Notes: generated from the letters alone by a model not told the origin. A DNA stretch of 64,000 bases from Vibrio echinoideorum (GCF_024347455.1 NZ_AP025484.1:1957000-2020999), one strand, 5' to 3'. Positions 26,535 to 36,065 are shown, numbered from the stretch's first letter. Program-made: numbers and translations.

Positions 26535-27083
26535 TCAAATTTTCTCAATGTATAAGATTACTTCACCAGCTTTGAACCCAAACTTGGACATTTCGGTTTT
26601 GTTGAACAATCGTTTGTCATCCATTAAGAACATCCAATCGTCTAACACCACTTCATAGGTGCTGCCGTCTACTTCGATTTCTAAGTCATATTTCCAATAC
26701 AAAGCCGAGCCTTGGGTTTCACCATAAGCCGTACCAACCACATCATTGGCGGTGCCAGTGTAGGTGTTTTCGCCTGTTTTGATTAAGTTCCAAACTCGGG
26801 TTGAACGCTCGCCATCAGCGAAGGAGAACCACTCTTTAATTTGTCCATTGTTCCCTTCCCAAGTAGCGATAAGCTTGACGTCAAAGCGGCGCAGTAAGTC
26901 GCCCGAACGATCGAGTACCATGCCATAGGCCTTCAGTTCACCATTAAAAAAGGTTTCAAGCTTAAGTTCCGGAGTGGTGTCTACGTGGTTATCTAAACTT
27001 GCCGAACCACAGCCTGCTAGCCAAGTCAGCGACAAAATGGCTACCGCGAATTTTATTATTTTTGTTTTTGTTTTTGGATTCAT
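26535..27083 (-). CDS. DUF3833 family lipoprotein
   Basis: 182 aa. The signal peptide has a lipobox (LAGC, about residue 25). The mature domain is beta-rich with FFNGELKAYGMVLDRSGDLLRRF, characteristic of DUF3833, a lipocalin-like fold by its strand pattern. It is the last gene of the operon, overlapping the chalcone-isomerase-like gene by 4 bases. Its steady company with a CFA-type lipid methyltransferase suggests a role in moving or handling the modified lipid, which is inferred. Confidence 0.82.
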   Translation of the reverse strand: MNPKTKTKIIKFAVAILSLTWLAGCGSASLDNHVDTTPELKLETFFNGELKAYGMVLDRSGDLLRRFDVKLIATWEGNNGQIKEWFSFADGERSTRVWNLIKTGENTYTGTANDVVGTAYGETQGSALYWKYDLEIEVDGSTYEVVLDDWMFLMDDKRLFNKTEMSKFGFKAGEVILYIEKI

Positions 27084-27667
27084 TTGTTCAAACCTAATAG
27101 TTGTTTGCGTAGGCCTGGCTCGGATGTGTTTTCAGATAACCAAATCGCTAGAAAGGCTTCACCAAATTGCTTGTCTTGGATGGTGCCTATGGGTTGCTCA
27201 TCGAAATAAAAGCGACTTACGTTGTCTTCAGCGACACGGATAGTGAGGGTACTTCCTTCCTCAACACTGGGCCACATTGCGTACAAAGGCTTCAACCAAC
27301 GTTGAATATTGTTGTTGGAGTAACCAAGTTTGCTCCACTGGTCTTTGGTTGCGTCTACAAGGTCTTTGCTGTCAATTGCTCGGTAGTACTCAAGTTTCAA
27401 AGCACGCTCAGAGTTAGATGGAGTGGTGTAGAACTCTGCAGAATACAAAGTCCAAAACAAGTAACTCATCTCACCTTGACCACGCTTGTTTAAATCATCG
27501 ACAGCAGAAGCTTTGGCATTTTCGGTAAATAGGAGTGCTGCGCAAATGAGGGTTAAGGTGACTAAGCTAAATAGTCGGTTTCTTGATTGCTCGCTTGTTT
27601 GAGTGCGAACGCGACTAACGTTGCGCTCAGATTTGAACGCTTGCGTAAGGTTGTGTGGAAAAGCCAT
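27080..27667 (-). CDS. chalcone isomerase-like periplasmic protein
   Basis: 195 aa. The N-terminal segment is basic, then hydrophobic (about 32-53, ending AKASA), giving a long signal peptide. The mature part reads like the bacterial chalcone-isomerase-like family (LYSAEFYTTPSNSERALKLEYYRAI, with the W-P-V-EEG and YFDE-IG blocks). These proteins share the fold of plant chalcone isomerase and fatty-acid-binding proteins, and most lack isomerase activity, so a lipid- or fatty-acid-binding role is plausible here. It overlaps the DUF3833 gene. Confidence 0.8.
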   Translation of the reverse strand: MAFPHNLTQAFKSERNVSRVRTQTSEQSRNRLFSLVTLTLICAALLFTENAKASAVDDLNKRGQGEMSYLFWTLYSAEFYTTPSNSERALKLEYYRAIDSKDLVDATKDQWSKLGYSNNNIQRWLKPLYAMWPSVEEGSTLTIRVAEDNVSRFYFDEQPIGTIQDKQFGEAFLAIWLSENTSEPGLRKQLLGLNK

Positions 27668-27670
27668 AAG

Positions 27671-28192
27671 TCACCTCGTGATTGCCATTTTGGGTTGTAC
27701 TAAGTTGGAGTAAGCGGCCACCAGTAAGGGCAACAAAATCCCCCAACTTATTGCAAGGGCAGCTAACACCGATGCGTCTGGCCAAGTAGTGAGAAGCGCT
27801 CCAGCTTTAATGCCTCCCCAATAACTACTAGTACCTGCTACGAACCCTATGACAAACAAGATCACTTTCGAGCATTTTAAAAGCCAATTTAGGCTGTGGT
27901 TAAAACTGATTAAAAACATGATCCACAGGCAAACGAGCCACACTGGAAACCACGATTGATTCGCTATTTCAGAGTCGACGGCAAACACGCCGAAGTGAAG
28001 TAAGAGGCTATCAAGCAACAGCCCCAATGGTAATAAAAGGAGTATTTTCAGGTCGCTACTGCGAGTGGGAGAGAGCAGGAAGTGAACCACTACAATCAGT
28101 GGTGTCACGAACGGGGCTTGCGCGGTAAAGAATGCGCTGCAAACCCAGGTCGCTTGAAACAGAACGAGATTAATAATCCAAAACCGTTTCAT
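27671..28192 (-). CDS. DUF2878 integral membrane protein
   Basis: 173 aa from ATG 28192, with five or six hydrophobic helices and little else. The sequence fits DUF2878, which occurs beside CFA-synthase-like genes. GGAG lies 6 bases before the chosen ATG; a frame extension to 28225 is less likely. The gene overlaps the methyltransferase gene by 23 bases. Its job in the membrane is unknown. Confidence 0.82.
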   Translation of the reverse strand: MKRFWIINLVLFQATWVCSAFFTAQAPFVTPLIVVVHFLLSPTRSSDLKILLLLPLGLLLDSLLLHFGVFAVDSEIANQSWFPVWLVCLWIMFLISFNHSLNWLLKCSKVILFVIGFVAGTSSYWGGIKAGALLTTWPDASVLAALAISWGILLPLLVAAYSNLVQPKMAITR

Positions 28193-29450
28193 CTTTTGCT
28201 CCAAAGTAACGAGGTTTTCTTGCAACTAGGTGGTGAGTGCTGATCACGCGCTCTAAGAATGCACCTTCACAATAGCAGAAGTAGAAGATCCACAAGCGTT
28301 TGAACTCCTCTGAATACCCTAAAGACTCTAGCTCTTCCCAACTGTTTTCGAACGCGATGTTCCAATCGTTGAGGGTTCGAGCATAGTGCAGACCAATGTC
28401 ATCAATTTCTTGAACCACAAGATCTGTGCTGGTCGCAAGGTGTTGGGTCATCACTGAAACCGAAGGGAGACAGCCGCCAGGGAAGATGTACTTCTGAATA
28501 AAGTCGACGCCTTTGCGATATTTATCGTAACGACTGTCGGCAATAGTGATCGCTTGAATCAGCATTTTTCCCGAAGGCTTTAACAATGAGGAGCACTTTT
28601 CAAAGAATGTCTCTAGATATTCATGTCCGACCGCTTCTATCATCTCGATAGAGACCAACTTGTCGTACTCACCAGAGAGGTTTCGATAATCCTCTTTGAG
28701 GAGGGTAATTTTGTCGGTTAAGCCGAGTGCTTTTACTCTCTCTTCTGCGAGAGCGTGTTGAGCATCTGAGATAGTGGTTGTTGTCACTTTGCAGCCGTAA
28801 TGCTGAGCCATGAATATGGCCAAGCCACCCCAACCAGTACCTATCTCAACCACGCTGTCCGATTCAGACAGCTCTAACCGTTCACAGATAGTCTTCATTT
28901 TGTTTTGCTGAGCTTCTGAAAGGGTTAGTGCGTCTTCACTGTATATTGCTGACGAGTATTGCATTGAGTTGTCTAAGAAACGCTCGTACAAATCATTGCC
29001 GATATCGTAGTGGGCAAGAATATTACGTTTAGAACCCTGCTCGGTGTTGGCATTCTTTCGGCGCAATAATAGGTTTTTGATTCGTGAAATCCATTGTGTT
29101 TTATCGTCAAGCTCGTCGAGTTGAGATTGATTTCGAGCCATGATTTGGATCACTTTGGTGAGATCTGGGCTTGTCCATTTGCCGTCAATGTAGGCCTCAG
29201 ATGCACCAATACTGCCATTGATGACCACATCTCTAAAAAAAGTGGCATCATGAATGACGATTTGACCTTTTAGGTCTGCTTCACGGTCACCGAACACCGA
29301 ATGTTGGTCTCGCTCAATTATCTCGAGCGTCGCAAATTGTAGACGCTCAAGCACTTTGAATATTAAAGCCCGATATTTACAGTTGCTCGAAACAGCAACG
29401 GCTTTAGCTTGTTGCTCAATATTGTTGTTTTGTTTTGCAAGCTGTTCCAT
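28170..29450 (-). CDS. cfa: cyclopropane-fatty-acyl-phospholipid synthase family methyltransferase
   Basis: SAM-dependent enzyme of 426 aa acting on unsaturated acyl chains of membrane phospholipids. An N-terminal lipid-binding region precedes the SAM domain, whose motif I is VVEIGTGWGGLA (about residue 199), with HYDIGNDLYERFLD before it and the acid/His motifs of the CFA fold after it (MIEAVGHEYLETFF). The length and context (DUF1365, flavin protein, DUF2878) match the CFA-like group tied to ChrR/sigma-E regulons. Products may be cyclopropane or methylated (furan-precursor) lipids. Confidence 0.9.
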   Translation of the reverse strand: MEQLAKQNNNIEQQAKAVAVSSNCKYRALIFKVLERLQFATLEIIERDQHSVFGDREADLKGQIVIHDATFFRDVVINGSIGASEAYIDGKWTSPDLTKVIQIMARNQSQLDELDDKTQWISRIKNLLLRRKNANTEQGSKRNILAHYDIGNDLYERFLDNSMQYSSAIYSEDALTLSEAQQNKMKTICERLELSESDSVVEIGTGWGGLAIFMAQHYGCKVTTTTISDAQHALAEERVKALGLTDKITLLKEDYRNLSGEYDKLVSIEMIEAVGHEYLETFFEKCSSLLKPSGKMLIQAITIADSRYDKYRKGVDFIQKYIFPGGCLPSVSVMTQHLATSTDLVVQEIDDIGLHYARTLNDWNIAFENSWEELESLGYSEEFKRLWIFYFCYCEGAFLERVISTHHLVARKPRYFGAKDETVLDY

Positions 29451-29555
29451 GTAAACCTCGCTGAGAACTGGTTCTAATTTTTATCCAACTAAGATTATCT
29501 GATGCTCATCTGATTGAGCTAACCAAAGCCTTCTGTTTAGTCGTAATGAAGACGC

Positions 29556-30362
29556 TTAAGATGTTGAGTCTGGGTGCGTCACAAACGGTACTTTTTTCAG
29601 GAATAATTTGAGAGCCTGATAATAAATGCCCATTACGACTTTGATGGTCATCGCTGGGATTTTGAATACCGTTTTTCGAATGTTCGTCTTGGTTACTGAC
29701 TGCTTTGTCAGTGCTAATGTCGCATCGAAAAGCTTGTCGTCTCGTCGGCTTTCAATGTGGACGAGTGTTCGCTTCGCTGGTGGCTTAATCTTCCAAAAGT
29801 AGGTCATGTCTAAATCCATGAACGGCGAAACGTGAAACTCTTTTTTAACCTTCAATTCTTGGTGCATGTCGATTAGGTAGTAATGTCGTTGGCGCCATGG
29901 AGTGTTACTCACTTCAGCCAACATAAAGCGACAGTCTCCGGTTTCGTCATAGCAGAAAAAACAGTTAATTGGGCTGAAATAGATACCTAGACAACGGCAT
30001 TGAGCTAGCATCGTCACACGGTTTGAATCAGACCAAACGCCACCAAGTTGTTGTACTTTGGATGCTATACGTTGCTTAAGTGATTTGGGTTCACTATCGG
30101 TGACATTTTCTTTTTTTTCAGCGAGATAATCCGATTCGACAAAGCGAATAGGGTTGTACCATTGAGTCCCGAACAGCGCACTACGCGCTGTGGTTTGGGG
30201 TAGCTCATCAAGATCTAACCCCATCATGTAAAGCTCGTAGCTAAACTGGTGTGTGATATCGCCAAAGCGGCGATGTCTGACGTTACCCCAATAGATACCG
30301 CTGAGCTCTTCACTCTTTTCTGATGCGATCTCCATTTCGGATGTCAGGGTTTGACTGCTCAT
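29556..30362 (-). CDS. DUF1365 family protein
   Basis: 268 aa, soluble except for a weak hydrophobic patch near the end. Family hallmarks are the N-terminal GNVRHRRF-----HQFSYELYMMGLDLDEL and the middle CFFCYD block. DUF1365 genes nearly always lie between a flavin amine-oxidase-like gene and a CFA-like methyltransferase, as here (4-base overlap with the former, 105 bases to the latter). Its biochemical activity is not established to my knowledge. A step in acyl-chain modification is likely. Confidence 0.85.
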   Translation of the reverse strand: MSSQTLTSEMEIASEKSEELSGIYWGNVRHRRFGDITHQFSYELYMMGLDLDELPQTTARSALFGTQWYNPIRFVESDYLAEKKENVTDSEPKSLKQRIASKVQQLGGVWSDSNRVTMLAQCRCLGIYFSPINCFFCYDETGDCRFMLAEVSNTPWRQRHYYLIDMHQELKVKKEFHVSPFMDLDMTYFWKIKPPAKRTLVHIESRRDDKLFDATLALTKQSVTKTNIRKTVFKIPAMTIKVVMGIYYQALKLFLKKVPFVTHPDSTS

Positions 30363-31630
30363 AGCGCTGAACTCGTACTCAAATCTAAACCGAAGCGTTT
30401 GGTTACATCGAGTGCGCTGTGGACACCATCTTCATGGAACCCGTTATACCAATAAGCACCGGCAAAGTGCGTCTGATTTTTGCCACATATTTGCTCACGC
30501 TTGTGCTGAGCTTCTACTGTGTTCGAGTTAAGAACGGGGTGATGATAAACAAAGCTGCGAATGATTTTTTCTGGGTCGATAGCTTCGCTCTGATTCAAGG
30601 TCACACAGAAGGTGTCCTGGCTTTCGATGCCTTGCAGGATGTTCATGTTGTAAGTTACACAGGCAGGTCTCTGACTGTTTCCATCCAACATGTAGTTCCA
30701 ACTTGCCCACGCAAGTTTTCTGTCTGGTAACAATCGGGTATCAGTGTGCAGAACCACTTCATTGCGACTGTACGGAATTTCGCCAAGCACTTGTTGCTCT
30801 TGTTCTGTCGCATCGCCGAGTAAACGTAGTGCTTGGTTTGAGTGGCATGCAAAGATAACTTCGTCGAAGTGTTGTGTACCACCGTCTTCGAATTCGATGG
30901 TGACGCCTGTTTCTTGGCGAGTCACTTGTTTGATCGATGTGTTTAACGCGACAGGTTTGTTCAGGCGAGAAAGGATGATCTCAACGTAAGAGCGAGAGCC
31001 TTTAGGGACTACGTACCATTGAGGGCGATTAGCAATATCTAATAGGCCGTGGTTGTAGAAGAACTGAATGAAGAATTTAAGCTCAAATTCTTCCATCTCT
31101 TCTAGACTTGTCGACCAGATAGCTGCGCCCATTGGCAAGATGTAGTGCTGACTGAAAAAGTCTGAAAACTGATTGTCGCGCAGGAAATTACCAAGGGTTA
31201 CGTCGGGCGTAAATTCGTTACTTTCGAACTGAGCTTTGCACAGCTTGTTGAACTTGAGAATGTCGGAGACTAAAGACCAGAACTGAGGTTTGAAAATGTT
31301 ACTCCTTTGAGCGAATAACGAATTAATGCTGTGGCCGTTGTATTCAAACTTAGTCGTCGTGTTATGGACACTAAAACTCATCTCAGTGGGTTGCCTTTCG
31401 ACACCCAATTGTTCTAGCAGTTGGTTAAAGTTTGGGTAGGTTCTATCGTTGAAAACGATGAAGCCCGTATCGATTGAAAACGCCGTGCCTTGGTGTTCAA
31501 TATCAACCGTGGCGGTGTGACCCCCGATGTAGTCATTTTTTTCGAATACCGTTACGTCGTGGTGCTTATCTAATATGTGTGCGCAAGTCAGCCCAGAAAT
31601 ACCGGAACCTATAATGGCGACTTTCTTCAT
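30359..31630 (-). CDS. FAD-dependent amine-oxidase/desaturase-like protein
   Basis: 423 aa. The N-terminal dinucleotide fold has GSGISGLTCAHIL (residue 7 on) and the second FAD segment VFEKNDYIGGHTATV. The C-terminal part resembles amine oxidase and phytoene-desaturase-type flavoproteins. I chose ATG 31630 (AAGGA 10 bases upstream), since the longer frame to 31663 would overlap the SDR gene more. Its partners suggest it acts on methylated or unsaturated acyl chains, possibly as a desaturase or oxidase in furan-lipid formation. That is inferred. Confidence 0.85.
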   Translation of the reverse strand: MKKVAIIGSGISGLTCAHILDKHHDVTVFEKNDYIGGHTATVDIEHQGTAFSIDTGFIVFNDRTYPNFNQLLEQLGVERQPTEMSFSVHNTTTKFEYNGHSINSLFAQRSNIFKPQFWSLVSDILKFNKLCKAQFESNEFTPDVTLGNFLRDNQFSDFFSQHYILPMGAAIWSTSLEEMEEFELKFFIQFFYNHGLLDIANRPQWYVVPKGSRSYVEIILSRLNKPVALNTSIKQVTRQETGVTIEFEDGGTQHFDEVIFACHSNQALRLLGDATEQEQQVLGEIPYSRNEVVLHTDTRLLPDRKLAWASWNYMLDGNSQRPACVTYNMNILQGIESQDTFCVTLNQSEAIDPEKIIRSFVYHHPVLNSNTVEAQHKREQICGKNQTHFAGAYWYNGFHEDGVHSALDVTKRFGLDLSTSSAL

Positions 31631-31632
31631 TG

Positions 31633-32364
31633 TTATACCATCCTTGAAGCGAGTTTTTGCCAAACTGAAGTTGGAAGCATTCTGAGTAGCTTCATCAACA
31701 TAATGAATCGTCTTGGAAAATCGATTTCACTCTTTCCTTGAGCAATACCCGTTACGATTCGCTGAGTTGCAGCTTCGCTACTAATAATCATAGGCATAGA
31801 GAAAGAGTTTCGCTCGGTAAGTGGTGTCTCAACAAAGCCTGGATGCACAATTGAGACATGAATATTGTGCTCGGCCAGATCAACCGAGAGTGTTCTTCCT
31901 AAATACGTGAGTGCCGCCTTTGAAGCGCCATAAGCTTCCGCTCTGGGTAGCGGTAAAAAACTGGCGCTAGAACTTACTAAAACCAAGCGGCCACCGGGCT
32001 TAATATTTTTTAACCACGATTTAAGCGCGTAGCCAATTGAGATCAGGTTAATGTTGATAACGCGCTCGAAAAGCTCAGCATCAAAATTCACCGGGTCGTC
32101 GATGTACTCACAATCACCCGCATTTAAGATCAGTAGGTCGAGAGGCTCATCTTGGTTAAGTTCTGGAAAATTGTGGTAGTCAGTTAAATCAAAGCAGAGT
32201 GGTGTAATTGATGAGTGAGACAAGTCTGTCTCGTGCGAATCAACGAGCGCCTGTAATTTTTCTGGGCTGCGCCCGCAAGCAATCACTTGATGCCCTTGCT
32301 GAGCATAATCTAGAGCGAGTGATTGGCCGATACCAGAGGTCGCGCCAGTTATCATAATACGCAT
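31633..32364 (-). CDS. short-chain dehydrogenase/reductase in the ChrR-sigma operon
   Basis: 243 aa. TGATSGIGQSLA is at residue 6 and a basic residue after beta-2 (ACGRSPEK) points to NADP(H). LNAG, the catalytic Ser in LVSSSASF and YGASK (about 149-153) are all intact, so it should be active. It shares a one-base overlap with the NTF2-like gene upstream. Its substrate is unknown; by context it could reduce a lipid-derived aldehyde or carbonyl. Confidence 0.88.
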   Translation of the reverse strand: MRIMITGATSGIGQSLALDYAQQGHQVIACGRSPEKLQALVDSHETDLSHSSITPLCFDLTDYHNFPELNQDEPLDLLILNAGDCEYIDDPVNFDAELFERVININLISIGYALKSWLKNIKPGGRLVLVSSSASFLPLPRAEAYGASKAALTYLGRTLSVDLAEHNIHVSIVHPGFVETPLTERNSFSMPMIISSEAATQRIVTGIAQGKSEIDFPRRFIMLMKLLRMLPTSVWQKLASRMV

Positions 32365-32804
32365 TATCGGCTCGCTCTTTTTTTGATGGATTTGATCGCG
32401 CAGCCTAACACTGGGATGTGTTCATACAACATAGCGCCAACGTCCAGGTAGTCTCTGTGATAGACCACTTGATCATCGAGCATTTTAAGGTGGCTGTGCC
32501 CTTGCACTTCGATAGGCTTTTGAGCGTTAAGCTGTTTATGAGCAAACTGCATGGTCCAATAAACCGATGCTTCGTTATTCGCCTCGAAGGCGTGTTCGAT
32601 ATGAAAGTTGCAGCTTGTCACTTGGGTATAAATGTTCTCAAAGTAATGAGTCAACGCATCAATGCCGCTGACGTGATGCAGCGGATCTTGGAATTCAATA
32701 TCAGAGTGATAAACCGTTTTTAACACGTCGAAATTGTCGGTTCCGAGCTCTTGATACATGTTGAGAAAGTTATTAAGCCAGAGAGAGTTATCCATAATCT
32801 TCAC
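32364..32804 (-). CDS. NTF2-like (SnoaL-type) protein
   Basis: 146 aa (142 if ATG 32795 is used). The layout is that of a cone-shaped NTF2-like fold: an N-terminal helix, YHSDIEFQDPLHHVSGIDAL, then strands with YWTMQF and HSHLKML. NTF2-like proteins can be small enzymes or ligand carriers, and no catalytic pair is certain here. It sits 5 bases after the photolyase gene and overlaps the SDR gene, so it belongs to the operon. Confidence 0.82.
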   Translation of the reverse strand: MKIMDNSLWLNNFLNMYQELGTDNFDVLKTVYHSDIEFQDPLHHVSGIDALTHYFENIYTQVTSCNFHIEHAFEANNEASVYWTMQFAHKQLNAQKPIEVQGHSHLKMLDDQVVYHRDYLDVGAMLYEHIPVLGCAIKSIKKRASR

Positions 32805-32809
32805 TCTAA

Positions 32810-34255
32810 TTATTTGAAAAAGGCTAAGGCTCTCAATCGTGCTTGTTTGTGTTCAACGATGGGTTGCCAGTATTCACTGTCTATTCCGTTTTTCTCGATG
32901 TAGTCATGTGGAAAATGCACATGCTTATCAGGAATGTTTTGCAGCTCTGGTATGTACTTACGAATAAAAACGCCTTTTGGATCAAACTTTTCACTCTGCG
33001 TGATTGGATTGAAAATTCGAAAGTAGGGTTGAGCATCACAACCAGTACTCGAAGCCCACTGCCAGCCACCATTATTAGCACTAAAATCACCATCGATAAG
33101 GTGCGACATAAAGAAACGCTCACCCCAACGCCAATCAATGAGCAGGTGCTTGGTCAGGAAGCTTGCGACCACCATTCTTAATCTGTTGTGCATCCAACCG
33201 GTTTCAACCAATTGACGCATTGCCGCATCAACCAATGGGTAGCCGGTTTTACCTTCACACCAAGCTTGGAAGCTAGGGTGATCGTGATACCAATCTAATC
33301 CATTGTATTTTTGCTGAAAGTTAGCACCTTTAACCAGTTTAGGATGGTGGAACATCAAATGCTTATAAAAATCTCGCCAAATCAATTCATTGAGCCAAGA
33401 AAAAGCAGGCAGCTGAGTATCGAATAGGAGATCAGGTTGTTGTTGAATCAACTGAATCGCTAGCCAGCGCGGACTGACCGCACCAATCGTTAAATACGGC
33501 GACAGACCAGAGGTTCCTTTGATCGAAGGAATGTCTCTAAATTTGCCATAATCGTTAACTTTGTTGGCTAAGAAGTTAGGGATCACGCTCTCTAACACGT
33601 CTTGGCTTAGTGGCCAGCGATCTGAATCAATGCGCGGAAAATCAAAATCGTAGTCACTAGAAAATTGAGATGCTGTTAGGTCGCTTGTCTGCTGGTCTTT
33701 TTGAAGCTGCGACTGTTGAAGCTGCGCCTGTGGAAGATCTGTTTGCTCGACCGGAGAAGGGCTGCAAATAATACCTTTAACTTGTACTTCCTTTAACCAC
33801 GCGTTTTTGAAAGGCGTGAAAACTTTGAACATCTCACCTTGTTTGTTTAAAACGCTGCCCAAAGGAAGAATGGTGTCGCAGTCGGTAATTTTGAGTTTGA
33901 TGCCGCTAGCGATTAAGCGTTTGTCGCGTAATTGCTCATCTACTTCAGGCTCAGAATTCGCGTAAACACACTTGGCATCTAACTGTTTGTATAAATGTGT
34001 GAGTTGTGCGGCTTGGTCATCAAAGTCGGTGGCTTTCAAGTGCAACAAATTAATCCCGAATTCAACAAGCTGCAATTCAAGCTGCTTGAGGTGGCGATAA
34101 ATAAAATCTGCTTTTATTGGTGCGAGATGATGCTGTTGCCATTGTTGCGGGGTTGAGATGAAAACGGCGTTAGTGACACCGTTTTCAACTGCCGCGACGA
34201 GCGCTGGGTTATCGTGAATCCGCAGGTCTCGTCTAATCCATAGAATGTCGCTCAA
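32810..34255 (-). CDS. phr: deoxyribodipyrimidine photolyase (class I CPD type)
   Basis: Light-dependent DNA repair flavoprotein of 481 aa. The N-terminal antenna domain (about 1-135) starts ILWIRRDLRIHDNPAL. The C-terminal FAD domain has NELIWRDFYKHLM, GYPLVDAAMRQLVETGWMHNR and GGWQWASSTGCDAQPYFR, including the Trp and Asn residues that mark repair-active photolyases. A Gln-rich linker near 175-195 is loose. It lies within the ECF sigma/ChrR operon, as expected for a light or singlet-oxygen response, overlapping the DUF523 gene by 4 bases. Confidence 0.93.
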   Translation of the reverse strand: MSDILWIRRDLRIHDNPALVAAVENGVTNAVFISTPQQWQQHHLAPIKADFIYRHLKQLELQLVEFGINLLHLKATDFDDQAAQLTHLYKQLDAKCVYANSEPEVDEQLRDKRLIASGIKLKITDCDTILPLGSVLNKQGEMFKVFTPFKNAWLKEVQVKGIICSPSPVEQTDLPQAQLQQSQLQKDQQTSDLTASQFSSDYDFDFPRIDSDRWPLSQDVLESVIPNFLANKVNDYGKFRDIPSIKGTSGLSPYLTIGAVSPRWLAIQLIQQQPDLLFDTQLPAFSWLNELIWRDFYKHLMFHHPKLVKGANFQQKYNGLDWYHDHPSFQAWCEGKTGYPLVDAAMRQLVETGWMHNRLRMVVASFLTKHLLIDWRWGERFFMSHLIDGDFSANNGGWQWASSTGCDAQPYFRIFNPITQSEKFDPKGVFIRKYIPELQNIPDKHVHFPHDYIEKNGIDSEYWQPIVEHKQARLRALAFFK

Positions 34256-35199
34256 TATCCGTATCTCAGCTTAAGTTCTTGAGGGTGAGGGTTTAGGTAA
34301 ACTTGTGATTCTAGGTACTCGTTTGGATATTCCATCAAATAGTGATTGATCAACGTTAAAGGCACTAATAATGGAACAAGGCCCTCTCGAAATGATGAAA
34401 TCTGATTGGTAAGCTCTTGCTTATGAGCACTGCTCAATTGCTTCTTAAAGTAACCTTGCAAATGATGCAGAGTATTGGCGTGGCTACCACGGTTCGCGTG
34501 GTGAGACAACGCGGTCATCAAACCTTCAATGTATTGTTTTGCCAATTCATCTATTTCGAGATCGTTGCTTGCCAATAATTTCCCAAGGTTCTTATAGCCT
34601 TCAATGTGATGACACATCACTAAATACTTGTGCACACTGTGGAACTGAATGAGCTTGTGTTTGGTCACGCCTTCGTCAACAAGGTCGAGCCATTTCTGAT
34701 AAGTAAAAACACGAGTCATAAAGTTTTCACGCAGAATCGGGTCGTTGAGGCGACCATTTTCTTCGACAGGAAGTAATGGGTTGCCTTCCATCACTTGTTT
34801 GGTGAACATGCCTACGCCTGTCGATTCAGAGCCGCGACCGTGGTGATGGTACACTTTTACTCTCTCCATACCGCAGGTTGGGCTTTTTTGACACACAATG
34901 AATCCTGCGATGTGCTGGTTGCTCTTTGAGTAGCTTTGTCCAAACTCGATCAGATCATTGGTCACATCACCAGAACCGTCAGGTCTGGAAACGTGAATGA
35001 TATTGTCTAGCTGACGAACTTGGCGAATGGTTGGGCGAGGTGTTGGAAGACCCACTGCCATCTCTGGGCATACTGGTTCTAGTTCAACATAATCCGCAAG
35101 GTCATCTGTACAAAAACGAGAGCGTTTGTGACCTGTATCGAAACGTACCTTATGTCCTGCAACACAAGCACTGATACCTATTTTAATTTTCTTTTCCAT
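34252..35199 (-). CDS. DUF523/DUF1722 family protein (YbgA-like)
   Basis: 315 aa with two parts. An N-terminal DUF523 domain carries conserved Cys (ISACVAG, CPEMAVGLPTPR, CQKSPTCG), and a C-terminal DUF1722 domain (about 165-300) is helical and corresponds to E. coli YbgA. In E. coli ybgA precedes phrB; the same pairing here with a photolyase gene suggests an old functional link. The Cys may hold a metal or iron-sulfur centre, but none is proven. Confidence 0.88.
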   Translation of the reverse strand: MEKKIKIGISACVAGHKVRFDTGHKRSRFCTDDLADYVELEPVCPEMAVGLPTPRPTIRQVRQLDNIIHVSRPDGSGDVTNDLIEFGQSYSKSNQHIAGFIVCQKSPTCGMERVKVYHHHGRGSESTGVGMFTKQVMEGNPLLPVEENGRLNDPILRENFMTRVFTYQKWLDLVDEGVTKHKLIQFHSVHKYLVMCHHIEGYKNLGKLLASNDLEIDELAKQYIEGLMTALSHHANRGSHANTLHHLQGYFKKQLSSAHKQELTNQISSFREGLVPLLVPLTLINHYLMEYPNEYLESQVYLNPHPQELKLRYGY

Positions 35200-35324
35200 T
35201 GGCCAACTCCTTTGCTCTTGCTTTGAGCTATTTATTATATTTCAACATTGCTAATCGTACTTACAGAGCCGGGTGTGTTTTAAGTCTCAACACCGTTGAT
35301 GTTTTAAGCCAGATGTATTTGACG

Positions 35325-35357
35325 ATATACAGGATAACTTCATGCCATCCTGTATAT
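35325..35357. repeat. 11-bp perfect inverted repeat just downstream of chrR
   Basis: ATATACAGGAT and ATCCTGTATAT flank an 11-base loop, starting 18 bases after the chrR stop on the minus strand. There is no T-tract, so it is more likely an RNA-processing or stabilising hairpin, or an operator, than a full terminator. It separates chrR from the DUF523 gene in the 176-base gap. Confidence 0.75.
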
Positions 35358-35375
35358 TTATAGCGTGCAACTGGG

Positions 35376-36065
35376 TTAATAGATATATTTACCGAGTGGA
35401 TTGAATAACTGGCTAACGCCTTTTGTGAAGTAAAGCGCATCACTTGAAACAGTTAAACAAACACAGCCTTCTTTGGTGGCTGGTTGGTGGGTATGGTCTC
35501 CATCTAGCCAAATGAAGTCACCTTTGTTGTAGACACCCATTTCGTCTTCGAAGCTACCCTCTAAAAGAAGCGTAATCTCAAAGCCTTTGTGAGTGTGACA
35601 AGGTACCTGCCCATCTTTATCTATATGCAGCAAGCTGGTGTGGTGCGATTCGTCATCGAAATCAAGTCTTGCGCGAGAAATCTTGCCCAAGTTCATCCAG
35701 TCTTTTCTGACTATTGAATTGAGCGCTCGAGGAATCGTGAAAGTCGTGTCAGATACCGTCTCTTGTTGCGCTTCAACAACGATTTCAACAGCCTGTGACA
35801 AATCCGCCGTGATTTGATTAATAGAATCAAAATCAAACTCTCCGTCGTCGACTAGGAACGCGTCCATTTCGCTATCTGAAAGTTGTAGCCCCGAGGTATC
35901 GCTTTCAAAGGCAGAGTCAGCAGCTTGGGCTGTCAGCATGCTGACTTGTTTTTGACAGTGTTCGCAAAGCTCTACATGGCTAGAAACAATCAGAGAGACA
36001 GAATCTGCTAAATTTCCATCGACAAAATCTTTCAAGATTGCGGCATTTGGGTGATGTTTAATCAT
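35376..36065 (-). CDS. chrR: ChrR-type zinc-cupin anti-sigma factor
   Basis: 229 aa. The N-terminal zinc anti-sigma domain has the ligand set H4/H5, H30, C34 and C37 (SHVELCEHC). The C-terminal cupin domain has HTHKGFE and GDHTHQP, the second zinc site of ChrR that senses singlet oxygen in Rhodobacter. It should hold its sigma factor inactive in the cytoplasm until photo-oxidative stress. It overlaps the sigma gene by 8 bases, as usual for such pairs. Confidence 0.92.
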   Translation of the reverse strand: MIKHHPNAAILKDFVDGNLADSVSLIVSSHVELCEHCQKQVSMLTAQAADSAFESDTSGLQLSDSEMDAFLVDDGEFDFDSINQITADLSQAVEIVVEAQQETVSDTTFTIPRALNSIVRKDWMNLGKISRARLDFDDESHHTSLLHIDKDGQVPCHTHKGFEITLLLEGSFEDEMGVYNKGDFIWLDGDHTHQPATKEGCVCLTVSSDALYFTKGVSQLFNPLGKYIY

